From a bacterium (lineage in GTDB: Bacteria; Patescibacteriota; Minisyncoccia; UBA6257; Brennerbacteraceae), in the NCBI GenBank assembly GCA_027310425.1, contig DAIDAW010000004.1:1-28179 (forward strand): a DNA stretch of 28,179 nucleotides, in the 5' to 3' direction. The notes under the pieces were generated by a model. That model was not told the origin of the DNA, searched no databases, and saw nothing but the letters and a program-made list of their open reading frames with translations. Of this stretch, positions 7,349-14,823 are shown in pieces; the first letter of the stretch is position 1, and each line of letters begins with the position of its first letter. The position numbers were made by a program, and so were the translations under genes.

Positions 7349-8329
7349 ATGCAAAAAAAGACCATTCCCCCGCATCAACCCGATGAAATCGTGCTTGACC
7401 ACGCCCTGCGGCCGAAGACTTGGAACGAGTTCATCGGCCAAGAACAGGTCAAACGCGGGCTGCGCATCACGCTTGAGGCAGCGCGCAAGCAGGATCGCTC
7501 CTGCGATCACATCCTGTTTTCCGGGCCGTCCGGGGTCGGCAAAACCACGCTCGCGCATCTCATTGCGCATGAGCTCGGAGCGAAGATGACCGCGACATCA
7601 GGCCCGGCAATCCAGAAAACCGGCGACGCGGCGGCTTTGCTCTCGAACCTGGAGGAAGGCGAAGTCCTTTTCATCGACGAAGTGCACCGCCTCAACAAGC
7701 AAATCGAAGAAGTAATGTATCCTGCCATGGAATCGCGCGTGCTCCACCTCATGATCGGCAAAGGCGTATCGTCGCGTTCCTTGGAACTCAAACTCCCGAA
7801 TTTCACGCTCATCGCGGCAACCACCAGGCCGAGCCTGCTCACCGCGCCATTCCGCAACCGGTTCGGATCCCTCTACCATCTTGATTTTTACACCGAAGAA
7901 GACATCGCGCAGATTCTGAAACGTTCAAGCGAACTCCTCGGCGTCCGCGTGAACGCCGCAGGGCTTGCAGCGCTTGCGCGCGCCTCGCGCGCGACGCCGC
8001 GCATTGCCAACCGCCTGCTCAAACGCGCATGGGACCTTGCCATCGTGCAAGACAGCACAGCCATCACCGGCGAGCTTGTCGCTGAATCGCTGGGCATCCT
8101 GGGCGTGGACGCAAACGGGCTGGAAACGCTTGACCGCAAATTTCTCGATGCGCTTGTGCGCAAATTCAACGGCGGGCCGGTTGGCATCCAATCACTCGCC
8201 GCAGCGCTCAACGAAGAACAAGAAACCCTCGAAAGCGTATGCGAACCGTATCTGATGCGCCTTGGCCTTTTGGAGCGCACGGCGCGCGGCAGAATCGCAA
8301 CCAAAGCCGCATACGATTATACGCGCTAA
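7349..8329 (+). CDS. ruvB: Holliday junction branch-migration helicase RuvB
   Basis: RuvB is the AAA+ motor that drives branch migration of Holliday junctions, normally loaded by RuvA. The 326-aa protein has Walker A GPSGVGKTT (59-67; usually GPPGLGKTT), Walker B LFIDEVHRL (107-115), sensor 1 AATTR (156-160), the arginine-finger region FRNRFG (168-173), sensor 2 TPRIANRLLKR (216-226) and the C-terminal winged helix (about 265-326, GGPVGIQSLAAAL). ATG 7349 is chosen because an extended -10 box lies directly upstream and precludes earlier starts. It leads a co-directional group with yebC and ruvC, but ruvA is not in the window. The next gene starts one base after its stop. Confidence 0.96.
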   Translation: MQKKTIPPHQPDEIVLDHALRPKTWNEFIGQEQVKRGLRITLEAARKQDRSCDHILFSGPSGVGKTTLAHLIAHELGAKMTATSGPAIQKTGDAAALLSNLEEGEVLFIDEVHRLNKQIEEVMYPAMESRVLHLMIGKGVSSRSLELKLPNFTLIAATTRPSLLTAPFRNRFGSLYHLDFYTEEDIAQILKRSSELLGVRVNAAGLAALARASRATPRIANRLLKRAWDLAIVQDSTAITGELVAESLGILGVDANGLETLDRKFLDALVRKFNGGPVGIQSLAAALNEEQETLESVCEPYLMRLGLLERTARGRIATKAAYDYTR

Positions 8330-8330
8330 T

Positions 8331-9599
8331 ATGAAACAACGATATTTACTCCCCATCCGCTGCCTGGATGCGCTTGCGTGCGCGTTCGTGCTCGCTTTTC
8401 TTGCCGCGCCCGGTGCAGTAAACGCTACAACGGACGGCCTGCGCATCAATGAACTCATGTACGCTCCGCCGCAGCAAACGAACGGAGAAAACCTCGACTG
8501 GATCGAACTCTATAATCAGGGAGCGAATCCGATTACCATTGTCGGCGGCGCAAGCTCGAGATCATGGACACTGACAGACCAATACGGAACGCACTATTTC
8601 GCATCAGAAGCATTCCGCGGATCAATGACGATCCCGGGCGCGGGATACGCGGTCATCGCAGATAATCCGGGCGCGTTTCTCGCATCGCATCCTTTTTTCC
8701 AGGGAACGCTTATCAACGCGCCGCTCTCGCTTTCCGATACGAAAGGAAATGTCATCATCAAGGACGGAACAGGGAGAATCGTCGCACAGGCAAACTGGAA
8801 CCAAACCCAGGGAGGAGCGGGAAACGGCAAAACCCTTGAATTCTCATCCCGGGACAATGCGCTTCGCGAAGGATTGCGCGTCGGCGGCAGCCCAGGAGAA
8901 CAAAACTCGGTGGAGGGCATTATACTTCCGCCGGTTACGCCCGTGGCGACTCCCTGGCAACAAACAAAGCCAACTCCCGTTCCCAGTCCGCAAGCATCAA
9001 CAGCGCCCTCGCCCGACTTTCCTGTTATCAATGAGGTGTACGCAAACCCGAGCGTAGGCGCAGGACAATGGATTGAATTGAAAAATGAACGTAAAGTTCC
9101 GATTCAGCTGCAAGGATGGAGCATCCGCATCGCTTCGGGACAGCAAACAGTGGCGCTCAACGGCACCATGAGCCCTGGATCGCTCATGCTTCTTTCCGGC
9201 GACCAATGGGGATTTTCGCTCAATCCCCAGGCGGACACCATTCAAGTTATCGATTCTGCAAAACGCGCGGTATTCAAAGTGACATACGCGAGCCCGTTGC
9301 CGAAAGGATGGTCGGCGAACCGCATTACCGGCAAGTCGTGGGAAGTAAGCGATCGGCCGACGCCAGGCGAAGAAAATATCATCCACACGCCGCAAGAAAC
9401 AATTCCGCAAACGCCGGATCCGATTACGGAAACCATTCCGACATTCCCGCTTGCCGCGGCGTATAATCCGGGTTCAGAAGCAACAAAAACAGCGCCAACG
9501 GACAGAGAGAGCGTAGCGATCATCATTTTTGCCGCAGCAGGCGCAGGCATCGCAGGCGCAATCGCTTTTCTCGTTGCAAAAAAACGATTTGTTCTCTAA
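8331..9599 (+). CDS. Exported lamin-tail-domain protein with C-terminal anchor
   Basis: This 422-aa surface protein has an N-terminal signal sequence (about 1-32, ending AVNA-T). Two lamin-tail-like beta-sandwich domains follow. The first (about 37-195) opens with RINELMYAP and contains DWIELYNQG. The second (about 231-345) opens with VINEVYANP and contains QWIELKNER. A Pro/Thr/Ser-rich linker (200-228) joins them, a second low-complexity Pro/Thr stretch follows, and one membrane helix (about 395-415) precedes a short basic tail (KKRFVL). This is the layout of a protein tethered to the membrane and facing outward. Lamin-tail domains occur in bacterial exported proteins and often bind other macromolecules; the partner here is unknown. 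It sits between ruvB and yebC with gaps of 1 and 4 nt, so cotranscription is likely although the function seems unrelated. Confidence 0.88.
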   Translation: MKQRYLLPIRCLDALACAFVLAFLAAPGAVNATTDGLRINELMYAPPQQTNGENLDWIELYNQGANPITIVGGASSRSWTLTDQYGTHYFASEAFRGSMTIPGAGYAVIADNPGAFLASHPFFQGTLINAPLSLSDTKGNVIIKDGTGRIVAQANWNQTQGGAGNGKTLEFSSRDNALREGLRVGGSPGEQNSVEGIILPPVTPVATPWQQTKPTPVPSPQASTAPSPDFPVINEVYANPSVGAGQWIELKNERKVPIQLQGWSIRIASGQQTVALNGTMSPGSLMLLSGDQWGFSLNPQADTIQVIDSAKRAVFKVTYASPLPKGWSANRITGKSWEVSDRPTPGEENIIHTPQETIPQTPDPITETIPTFPLAAAYNPGSEATKTAPTDRESVAIIIFAAAGAGIAGAIAFLVAKKRFVL

Positions 9600-9603
9600 T
9601 GCC

Positions 9604-10329
9604 ATGTCGGGGCACTCCAAGTGGGCAAAACTGAAGCATACGAAAGGCGCGAGCGATGCGAAAAAGTCAAAGATGTTTTCGCGCCTCGCGAACATGATTA
9701 CGATTGCGACCAAGCAAGGCGGTTCCGGCGATCCCAAGCTCAACTTCTCGCTCCGCGACGCAATCAACAAAGCCAAAGCGGAAAATCTGCCGCAGGATAA
9801 CATCGAACGCGCAATCAAACGGGGCCTGGGCGCAGGGGACGGACCGCTGCCGGAGCGCATTCTGTTTGAAGCGTATGGCCCGGCAGGCACTGCATTCCTC
9901 ATCGCATGCGTCACTGACAATAAAAACCGCGCACTCAGCGAAATACGGAGCGTGCTAAATAAAACAGGCGGCAGGTTGGGAGAAATCGGGTCCGTGCAAT
10001 GGCTGTTCAAGGAGCAGGGGAAAATCGCCATTCCGAACGCGACGTGGAGCGCGCATCCCGAGCTTGAACTGGCGCTCATTGAAGCAGGAGCGGAGAGTAT
10101 CCAACAAGATAGGGAAGAAATGGTGATTGAAACAGCGAAGCAAAATCTCGAGGCTGCGCGACAAGCATGCGAACAAGCCGGCATCGATCCCCGCTCGGAA
10201 TTCGAATACGTTGCCGGCGCTTCGATTGCAATTCATGATCAGGAAATAAAACAGCGCATCGAGGCGCTCATGGATGGGCTCTCTGACTTGGATGAAGTAG
10301 ATGAGGTGTATACCAATGCAGATTTCTGA
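9604..10329 (+). CDS. yebC: YebC/PmpR-family protein
   Basis: The protein (241 aa) begins with the family signature MSGHSKWAKLKHTKGASDAKK (1-21) and keeps the three-domain YebC pattern, including NLPQDNIERAIKRG and the EAYGPAGTA strand. YebC proteins were first described as transcription regulators, and recent work links them to rescue of ribosomes stalled at proline-rich stretches; which applies here is unknown. The polyproline-rich linkers of neighbouring exported proteins would be natural clients (inference). The start is 4 nt after the lamin-tail gene and the end overlaps ruvC by 14 nt, a conserved-looking yebC-ruvC pairing. Confidence 0.95.
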   Translation: MSGHSKWAKLKHTKGASDAKKSKMFSRLANMITIATKQGGSGDPKLNFSLRDAINKAKAENLPQDNIERAIKRGLGAGDGPLPERILFEAYGPAGTAFLIACVTDNKNRALSEIRSVLNKTGGRLGEIGSVQWLFKEQGKIAIPNATWSAHPELELALIEAGAESIQQDREEMVIETAKQNLEAARQACEQAGIDPRSEFEYVAGASIAIHDQEIKQRIEALMDGLSDLDEVDEVYTNADF

Positions 10330-10852
10330 AAAAGAATTCACGGTGCTGGGCGTTGATCCGGGGTACAAGCGCATCGGCTACGGCATTATCGGATACGACA
10401 ACGGACATTTCGTATTTCTTGACGCGGGGATGCTGCGCACGCCTTCGCGCAGCCATGAATCGCCGCTCGCAATCGCAACAGCCCTCGACAACCTTATCGT
10501 CACATGGCGCCCCAGCCTGTTTGCCGTCGAAAAAGTGTATTTCGGCCAGAACAAAACGAGCGTGCTGGCCGTAAGCGAAATCAAAGGAATGATTGTGTTG
10601 GGCGCGCACAAACACAACCTGCCGATCGTCGAACTGACGCCACTGGAAGTAAAGATGCTCGTGTGCGGCTACGGCAGAGCCGATAAAGCCGCAGTGCGCA
10701 AAATTATCACGGCGATGTTCCCTGCGGCGCGGCAGATTACATCGAAAGACGCGATTGACGGCGTCGCAATCGCGCTTGCCGGATATTACCGCGCTATACA
10801 GCAGCGACGCATTGAGGCAGCCGAAAACGCGCAGAGCGCGGCAAGGCATTGA
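10316..10852 (+). CDS. ruvC: Holliday junction resolvase RuvC
   Basis: RuvC is the dimeric endonuclease that cuts Holliday junctions after RuvAB branch migration. The 178-aa protein keeps the four acidic metal ligands: D14 in GVDPG, E72 in VEKVYFG, and D145 and D148 in SKDAIDG (the usual D-x-x-D spacing). The start at 10316 lies inside the end of yebC and is preceded by GAGG about 10 nt upstream, so translation is probably coupled. Its TGA overlaps the -35 box of the next promoter. Family confidence is high. Confidence 0.95.
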   Translation: MQISEKEFTVLGVDPGYKRIGYGIIGYDNGHFVFLDAGMLRTPSRSHESPLAIATALDNLIVTWRPSLFAVEKVYFGQNKTSVLAVSEIKGMIVLGAHKHNLPIVELTPLEVKMLVCGYGRADKAAVRKIITAMFPAARQITSKDAIDGVAIALAGYYRAIQQRRIEAAENAQSAARH

Positions 10853-10877
10853 CAAATGAAAATCGCCTGCAATACTA
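10849..10877 (+). promoter_or_regulatory. Promoter with inverted repeat for the acidic protein
   Basis: A perfect TTGACA at 10849-10854 overlaps the ruvC stop. TACTAT at 10872-10877, after 18 nt, is the likely -10. An inverted repeat AATACT-atgc-AGTATT (10871-10886) covers the -10 and start point and could be an operator. Confidence 0.5.
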
Positions 10878-10911
10878 TGCAGTATTCGCGTCGAAATTAT
10901 ACAAACCAATC

Positions 10912-11184
10912 ATGCACACCATGACACAAGGGACCGAACAGCGCTCTTTGGAGCGCATCGCGTTTCCCTTCATCCTGTTGGCCAAAGCGTCGGATGACGA
11001 GGATGAAACGGAAGAAACGCCCGAAGAAGAAAATGAAGAGACCGATGAAGAAGACGAAGGCGGTTCAGACGAATCGTTCGAATTTTCCGATACGACCAGT
11101 GAGGACAACACGTTCACGAATGAAAATGAGTGGGAAGGAAACGACGAGGCAAAAACAAACACGGAACTCGAAGGACTTCTGTAA
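10912..11184 (+). CDS. Small, strongly acidic protein, function unknown
   Basis: This 90-residue protein has a short N-terminal part with some hydrophobic character (ERIAFPFILLAKAS) and then about 60 residues dominated by Glu, Asp, Ser and Thr, likely disordered. No family is recognised. ATG 10912 is used because it lies after the predicted transcription start; ATG 10921 is the alternative, and a TTG at 10849 would put the promoter inside the gene. No Shine-Dalgarno is visible. A dedicated promoter and a terminator flank the gene, which supports it being real. The acidic tail could bind basic proteins or cations, but this is speculation. Confidence 0.6.
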   Translation: MHTMTQGTEQRSLERIAFPFILLAKASDDEDETEETPEEENEETDEEDEGGSDESFEFSDTTSEDNTFTNENEWEGNDEAKTNTELEGLL

Positions 11185-11208
11185 CGCGCGCAATCCGTAC
11201 GCGCAGCG

Positions 11209-11238
11209 CACACACCCCGCTCATAAGCGGGGTGTGTG
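11209..11238. terminator. Intrinsic terminator between acidic gene and tyrS
   Basis: A 13-bp perfect stem (CACACACCCCGCT / AGCGGGGTGTGTG) with a CATA loop, followed by TTT on the plus strand. It sits between convergent genes. Confidence 0.85.
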
Positions 11239-11239
11239 T

Positions 11240-12460
11240 TTACCCGATTTCCACGATTCCGTATTCGCGTTTCCCTTTCTGAATCACGTGGTACCTTCCG
11301 AATAAAACCGTATCCCGGGCGCCGCGCTGCCCAACAAGGCGGCGAGCCTCGCTTTTCGAATCAGCAAGCCCGAGATCGACAAGCGCCGCTTCAAGCGAAA
11401 ACCGCTCCTGCGCGTTTTGTTTCTTATGCGGCAATGCGTGCGCGGCAAAAATAAGTTCGCTGCGTTTCAAATCATCGAGTCTGGCATCAAACAGTATTTG
11501 AGAGACCGTGCGCGCCAGATCCGCATGCTTTTCTCCATGCACGAATGCAGTCATCTCGTACGCAAGCTCTTTTTGCAGGCTGCGCCTGCCCCGATCACGA
11601 TCCCATTCCGCCTCACAGGCTTCGATCGCGCGCTGTTCCTTGAAAGAAAAATACCGCATCAGAACCCGCGCCATCTCGTCTTCGCAGTTTACAAAAAACT
11701 GATAAAACTTGAACGGATGGGTTTTCTTCGGATCGAGCCACACCGATTCGCCAGACTCGGTTTTGCCGAATTTTTTGCCGGTCGCCGGATTCACGATGAG
11801 CGGCCAGGATAGCGCAAACGCCTGTTTGCCGAGCTTTTTGCGGATCAGATCAACTCCCTGCACCATATTGCCCCATTGATCAGATCCGGCAATCTGAATG
11901 GTACAGCCATACTGTTCGAACAAAACTAAAAAATCATACGCCTGCAGAAGCTGGTACGAAAATTCCGCGAATGATATGCCCTGCTCGCGCTCGATGCGGC
12001 TTTTCACCGCATCTTTTTCGAGCATGGTGTTGATCGGGAAAAATTTTCCCACTTCGCGCTGGAAATCAATGAACTTAATTTTCGTGAGCCACGCGGCGTT
12101 GTCGACAATGCGCACGCGGTTCTCGCGCGCAGGAAGCAGGGCGCGCAGCTGACGCGATAATAAAACCCGGTATTTCCGGATTGTCGCAACCGGAAGCATC
12201 GGCCGCTCGCTGTCTTTGCCGGATGGATCGCCGATCATTGTCGTGCCGCCTGCAGGCATCGGAATCACGTTCATGCCGAAATCCAATGCCCTGCGCAGCG
12301 TCACGATGCCCAAAAGATGCCCGATGTGAAGCGAATCTCCGGTCAAATCGAATCCCCAATACAGCGTTGCGCCTGCTTTGAGCGCTTCTTGCGCGCCTTC
12401 GGTTGTCTGATAGAGCAGGCCGCGCCATTTCAATTCGTCGAAAAAAGAGTGATGAATCAT
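11240..12460 (-). CDS. tyrS: Tyrosyl-tRNA synthetase
   Basis: TyrS charges tRNA-Tyr. The 406-aa protein has class I motifs HIGH (45-48) and KFGKT (230-234), with GGTTMIGDPSG (71-81), tyrosine-pocket residues in YQLLQAYD (169-176) and SDQWGN (193-198). A C-terminal S4 RNA-binding domain (about 340-400) is present. Length is normal for the bacterial enzyme. It is the last gene of a minus-strand group, 39 nt after the M28 peptidase, but also has its own -10 box (TATACT, 12480-12475) 14 nt before the ATG, so it can be expressed independently. Confidence 0.96.
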   Translation of the reverse strand: MIHHSFFDELKWRGLLYQTTEGAQEALKAGATLYWGFDLTGDSLHIGHLLGIVTLRRALDFGMNVIPMPAGGTTMIGDPSGKDSERPMLPVATIRKYRVLLSRQLRALLPARENRVRIVDNAAWLTKIKFIDFQREVGKFFPINTMLEKDAVKSRIEREQGISFAEFSYQLLQAYDFLVLFEQYGCTIQIAGSDQWGNMVQGVDLIRKKLGKQAFALSWPLIVNPATGKKFGKTESGESVWLDPKKTHPFKFYQFFVNCEDEMARVLMRYFSFKEQRAIEACEAEWDRDRGRRSLQKELAYEMTAFVHGEKHADLARTVSQILFDARLDDLKRSELIFAAHALPHKKQNAQERFSLEAALVDLGLADSKSEARRLVGQRGARDTVLFGRYHVIQKGKREYGIVEIG

Positions 12461-12474
12461 GGAATATCTTCTTC

Positions 12475-12480
12475 AGTATA
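12475..12480 (-). promoter_or_regulatory. Internal -10 box before tyrS
   Basis: TATACT on the minus strand, 14 nt before the tyrS ATG, in the 39-nt gap after the M28 gene. No convincing -35 is visible. A GAAGAAGA purine run lies between it and the start. Confidence 0.4.
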
Positions 12481-12499
12481 GCGCATCTTCTGCAAACAT

Positions 12500-13462
12500 T
12501 CAGATTCGCCTATGCAACCCGATCAGGCGCGCCAAAACGCGGATTGCCTGCTCCATATATCCAGGAACGATGCAATGGATATCGTCGAGCGCGCTGTGAT
12601 ACACCGGCATAAGCTTATCGATACTGCCGTAAAGCGCAACGGTTTTATGCGCATATCTGCGTATATTCTTGATCGGAAAAGCGTCTTCGAGAAGATCGGG
12701 GTCGGAAGAAACGCGCGGACGATCGTTGCCGACGCAATCGACTACGATAATCTTCGTTGCTTTCTCGAGCAACCGCGCGTTCTTTTTTTCAAAAACCCGG
12801 AATCCGTATCCCCAATAAATCGGCTTATCAAACGACAGTTCCTCGCACGCGGAAAACACGAAGAGAGTGCGCGCCAACGCGCCGGGGGCGCGCGTGATCA
12901 CGGCCATCATTGCTGCAACACCTGACGCATTGTCCACCGCGCCGGTTTCGATGCAATCATAATGCGCAAAACAAACTGTCTGCGGATTAAGCGCATTCCC
13001 GACGAGGATATTCGGAATCCTGTGGCGAATGCTGCGCACGGACATGCGCGCAACGACACTGCGGCCGCCAAGGATCGCGCCGACGTCTTGCGCGCGCACG
13101 GAAACCGCGGGCGCAAAATAATGCGATGGCGACGATAAAGCGCGGCAGCGCGGATTGAAATTGATGTTCGGCCGCGAAAGAAATGCCTGCGAACCGGTCA
13201 ACGAGCTGATAAGCGAATCGGTGCCACGGATCACGCCTGATATGAATCCGCTCGGCCGCGACGGGATTTTTTTTCTGTCGACACAAACGCTGCTTGCGCT
13301 CCAGGACGGAAAATCAATGGTAAAAACCTGTTCCCGATACGGAATTTTGAATGAATCGAGTGTGCGTTCGATCAAGCGTGCCGCTCTGACTTCATTGCGA
13401 AGCTGGCGCGGCGACAGCCGGACAAGTTCTTGTACGAAGGAAAGAATGTCAAATGGTTTCAT
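12500..13462 (-). CDS. M28-like zinc aminopeptidase
   Basis: This 320-aa protein has the ordered zinc ligands of the M28/M20 peptidase fold: H167 in FAHYD, D177 in GAVDNASG, E207/E208 in SACEEL, D242 in VVDCVGND and H289 in VYHSALDDIH. It should be a co-catalytic two-zinc exopeptidase that trims amino acids or dipeptides. No signal peptide is visible, so a cytoplasmic role in recycling imported peptides is plausible in an amino-acid-dependent cell (inference). The start has an AGGAG Shine-Dalgarno 8 nt upstream. It lies between an unknown 239-aa gene and tyrS. Confidence 0.85.
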   Translation of the reverse strand: MKPFDILSFVQELVRLSPRQLRNEVRAARLIERTLDSFKIPYREQVFTIDFPSWSASSVCVDRKKIPSRPSGFISGVIRGTDSLISSLTGSQAFLSRPNINFNPRCRALSSPSHYFAPAVSVRAQDVGAILGGRSVVARMSVRSIRHRIPNILVGNALNPQTVCFAHYDCIETGAVDNASGVAAMMAVITRAPGALARTLFVFSACEELSFDKPIYWGYGFRVFEKKNARLLEKATKIIVVDCVGNDRPRVSSDPDLLEDAFPIKNIRRYAHKTVALYGSIDKLMPVYHSALDDIHCIVPGYMEQAIRVLARLIGLHRRI

Positions 13463-13511
13463 GGTATTTCTCCTGATAAGGAATATGAACGCGCGCAGTA
13501 AGAGCGAGATG

Positions 13512-13542
13512 ATGGAAGTTGGCGAGCCTTGCCAACTTCCAT
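13512..13542. terminator. Perfect intergenic hairpin
   Basis: A 12-bp perfect stem (ATGGAAGTTGGC / GCCAACTTCCAT) with a 7-nt loop lies between the 239-aa gene and the M28 gene, both on the minus strand. The T-rich tail is on the plus-strand side only, so on the minus strand it is more likely an mRNA-processing or stability hairpin than a terminator. Confidence 0.45.
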
Positions 13543-13546
13543 TCTT

Positions 13547-14266
13547 TTATTGCTGTCTCTCGTGGAGCCGGAATACTGCTTCGGTCTCCGGGAGGTACTG
13601 GTTCGGAGAGAGCGGCCTCACGAACAGCGGGGGTTCGAAATCGCGGCAGACGCTCTCGTAAGCCGGCGCGAAAATGTCGCCCAGGAATTGTTTCCACTCG
13701 TGGCCATCTCCACGGCCTGATCGCGTATTCTGCCCATAGTTCTCGACCAGAATCGCGCGGGTAACGAAGAGCGCGAGAAAGGCAAAATAATATCTGCGCG
13801 CCCCGCCCCAATTCTGAAGCCATCCGGACCAGTCTTTGGTGCTTGCTGTAATACCTGCCACGCGTCGCGCTTCCTGGTGCACGGCGCGCAGCGATGCATC
13901 GGCATACGTCTTAATCCTACTTATCGGATTTCCGTACCATGCATTCGGGTCTGCGATTTCGATCCGTTTGTCCTGAAGATGCGGTTTCAGCAGCATGAGC
14001 TTATCTCCGTTCTCCCTGACGAACTTATCGTCAGGATATGTCGGAAAAAGCGCCGGGATGCCGGTATATTGACTCATAAACAACACATCCTGGACCCTGG
14101 TCGTCGCAGGAAGGAGCGCCTGGGCATATACGACACAAACATCTTCCAGTCCGGGCGGAAGCTGAACCACATACCGGTTGACCGCCTCAACAAGTCGATG
14201 ATTCATCTGCCTGCGCTCGAGCGCCCGGACCGCGTCATCAAGCTCGAAATACACGATTTCCATTCC
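13547..14266 (-). CDS. Unknown 239-aa protein behind an attenuator-like leader
   Basis: The frame stays open upstream to 14527, but ATG 14266 is preceded by a perfect AGGAGG 5 nt before it, and upstream residues look non-natural, so I place the start there. The protein begins MEIVYFELDDAVRALERR and is soluble-looking except for one hydrophobic stretch (YYFAFLALFVTRAILV, about 155-170) that may be a buried helix or weak membrane segment. I recognise no family and see no catalytic motif. It heads a minus-strand group with an M28 peptidase and tyrS. Its promoter lies 400 nt upstream behind a folded leader, so it appears tightly regulated. Confidence 0.7.
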   Translation of the reverse strand, partial: GMEIVYFELDDAVRALERRQMNHRLVEAVNRYVVQLPPGLEDVCVVYAQALLPATTRVQDVLFMSQYTGIPALFPTYPDDKFVRENGDKLMLLKPHLQDKRIEIADPNAWYGNPISRIKTYADASLRAVHQEARRVAGITASTKDWSGWLQNWGGARRYYFAFLALFVTRAILVENYGQNTRSGRGDGHEWKQFLGDIFAPAYESVCRDFEPPLFVRPLSPNQYLPETEAVFRLHERQQ

Positions 14267-14295
14267 TGCCTCCTTGGCACTTGAAATGACTGTAT

Positions 14296-14333
14296 GCGCG
14301 GAATCGTTCCGCGCGCCGCCGGAATATTTCCGG
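14296..14333. repeat. Two tandem perfect hairpins
   Basis: GCGCGGAA-tcg-TTCCGCGC (14296-14314) and CCGGAA-tat-TTCCGG (14319-14333) lie in the leader just before the 239-aa gene. Both share a GGAA/TTCC core with a 3-nt loop. They may block or protect the mRNA 5' region; no T tract follows. Confidence 0.5.
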
Positions 14334-14353
14334 AATTTCGTGCTACGCTTGAG

Positions 14354-14555
14354 AAGAACAGGGACGGGCGGCGTACAGCAATTTGCCTGTCTCTGTTCTT
14401 TATATTGCGTCTTCCTCCTTCCCGGTGGCTCGTGCCGGGACAGGTCGCGTTCTGCGGCCTGAAACCTGATTACTGTCCTTTGGTTGAAAAACAATAACCA
14501 GGTTCCAAGCAGCAAAAATGGAAACAAAAATCAGCCCTTGGTCGGGCTGGTTTTC
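14354..14555 (+). ncRNA. Possible plus-strand structured small RNA
   Basis: An extended -10-like TGCTACGCT (14341-14349) predicts a start near 14356, at the foot of a 16-bp stem (14354-14369 / 14385-14400). Another stem (14441-14448 / 14454-14461) follows, as do CCCGG/CCGGG (14421-14439) and AACCTG/CAGGTT (14463-14504). The end is a GC-rich hairpin (14532-14549) with GGTTTT. The mismatches in the two main stems are G-U pairs when read as plus-strand RNA but A-C when read as minus, favouring the plus strand. The promoter is weak and no family is recognised. Confidence 0.3.
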
Positions 14556-14669
14556 CAAAATACTGCGAGATTGATCTAGATATGGAAACCAGCCTCTTGT
14601 GCGACAAAGAGGTTCCAGCGGCAAATAAAATACATCTGGTGCGCTGAAAAAGTTTCCATAGTCTGGATA
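14526..14669 (-). ncRNA. Attenuator-like leader RNA of the 239-aa/M28 operon
   Basis: The leader starts near 14669. A perfect 9-bp closing helix (14660-14652 / 14589-14581) surrounds two hairpins (CAGCG/CGCTG and CCTCTTTG/CAAGAGG), giving a three-way junction. Downstream is an intrinsic terminator: CAGCCC (14549-14544), GGGCTG (14537-14532), then five Ts. The 3' strand of the closing helix plus its flank (14594-14584) can pair over 11 bp, with one bulged A, with 14556-14545, which includes the terminator's 5' arm. Closed junction and antiterminator are mutually exclusive, as in transcriptional riboswitches. No known aptamer or T-box consensus is seen. Confidence 0.5.
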
Positions 14670-14675
14670 TAAATG

Positions 14676-14703
14676 AGTATAGCAAACATTGCTTTCGTGT
14701 CAA
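14676..14703 (-). promoter_or_regulatory. Promoter of the 239-aa/M28 operon leader
   Basis: On the minus strand: a perfect TTGACA (14703-14698), a 16-nt spacer and TATACT (14681-14676). Same layout as the promoter of the acetyltransferase leader. Confidence 0.75.
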
Positions 14704-14808
14704 TCCCGCGTCTCGGCTTGGAACGGCTTAAACGGATTATTACGGATAAACGCTAAGCGATCCGAACCATTCGCGCCTGTTTGTATCCACAAGACAGCGC
14801 AAACGCGC

Positions 14809-14814
14809 TACAAT
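14809..14814 (+). promoter_or_regulatory. -10 box of the penicillin-binding protein gene
   Basis: TACAAT, 9 nt before the ATG at 14824. No clear -35 at normal spacing. The short distance predicts a leaderless or nearly leaderless mRNA. Confidence 0.4.
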
Positions 14815-14823
14815 AGCGAATCT

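Noticed and set aside
14267..14527. Upstream extension of the 239-aa reading frame to a start at 14527
   Set aside because: The extra 87 residues are Arg/Pro-rich with no natural pattern and overlap perfect hairpins and the terminator, and ATG 14266 has a perfect AGGAGG.
14526..14669. T-box leader for the downstream tyrS
   Set aside because: No T-box core sequence is present, and tyrS lies two genes away with its own -10 box.
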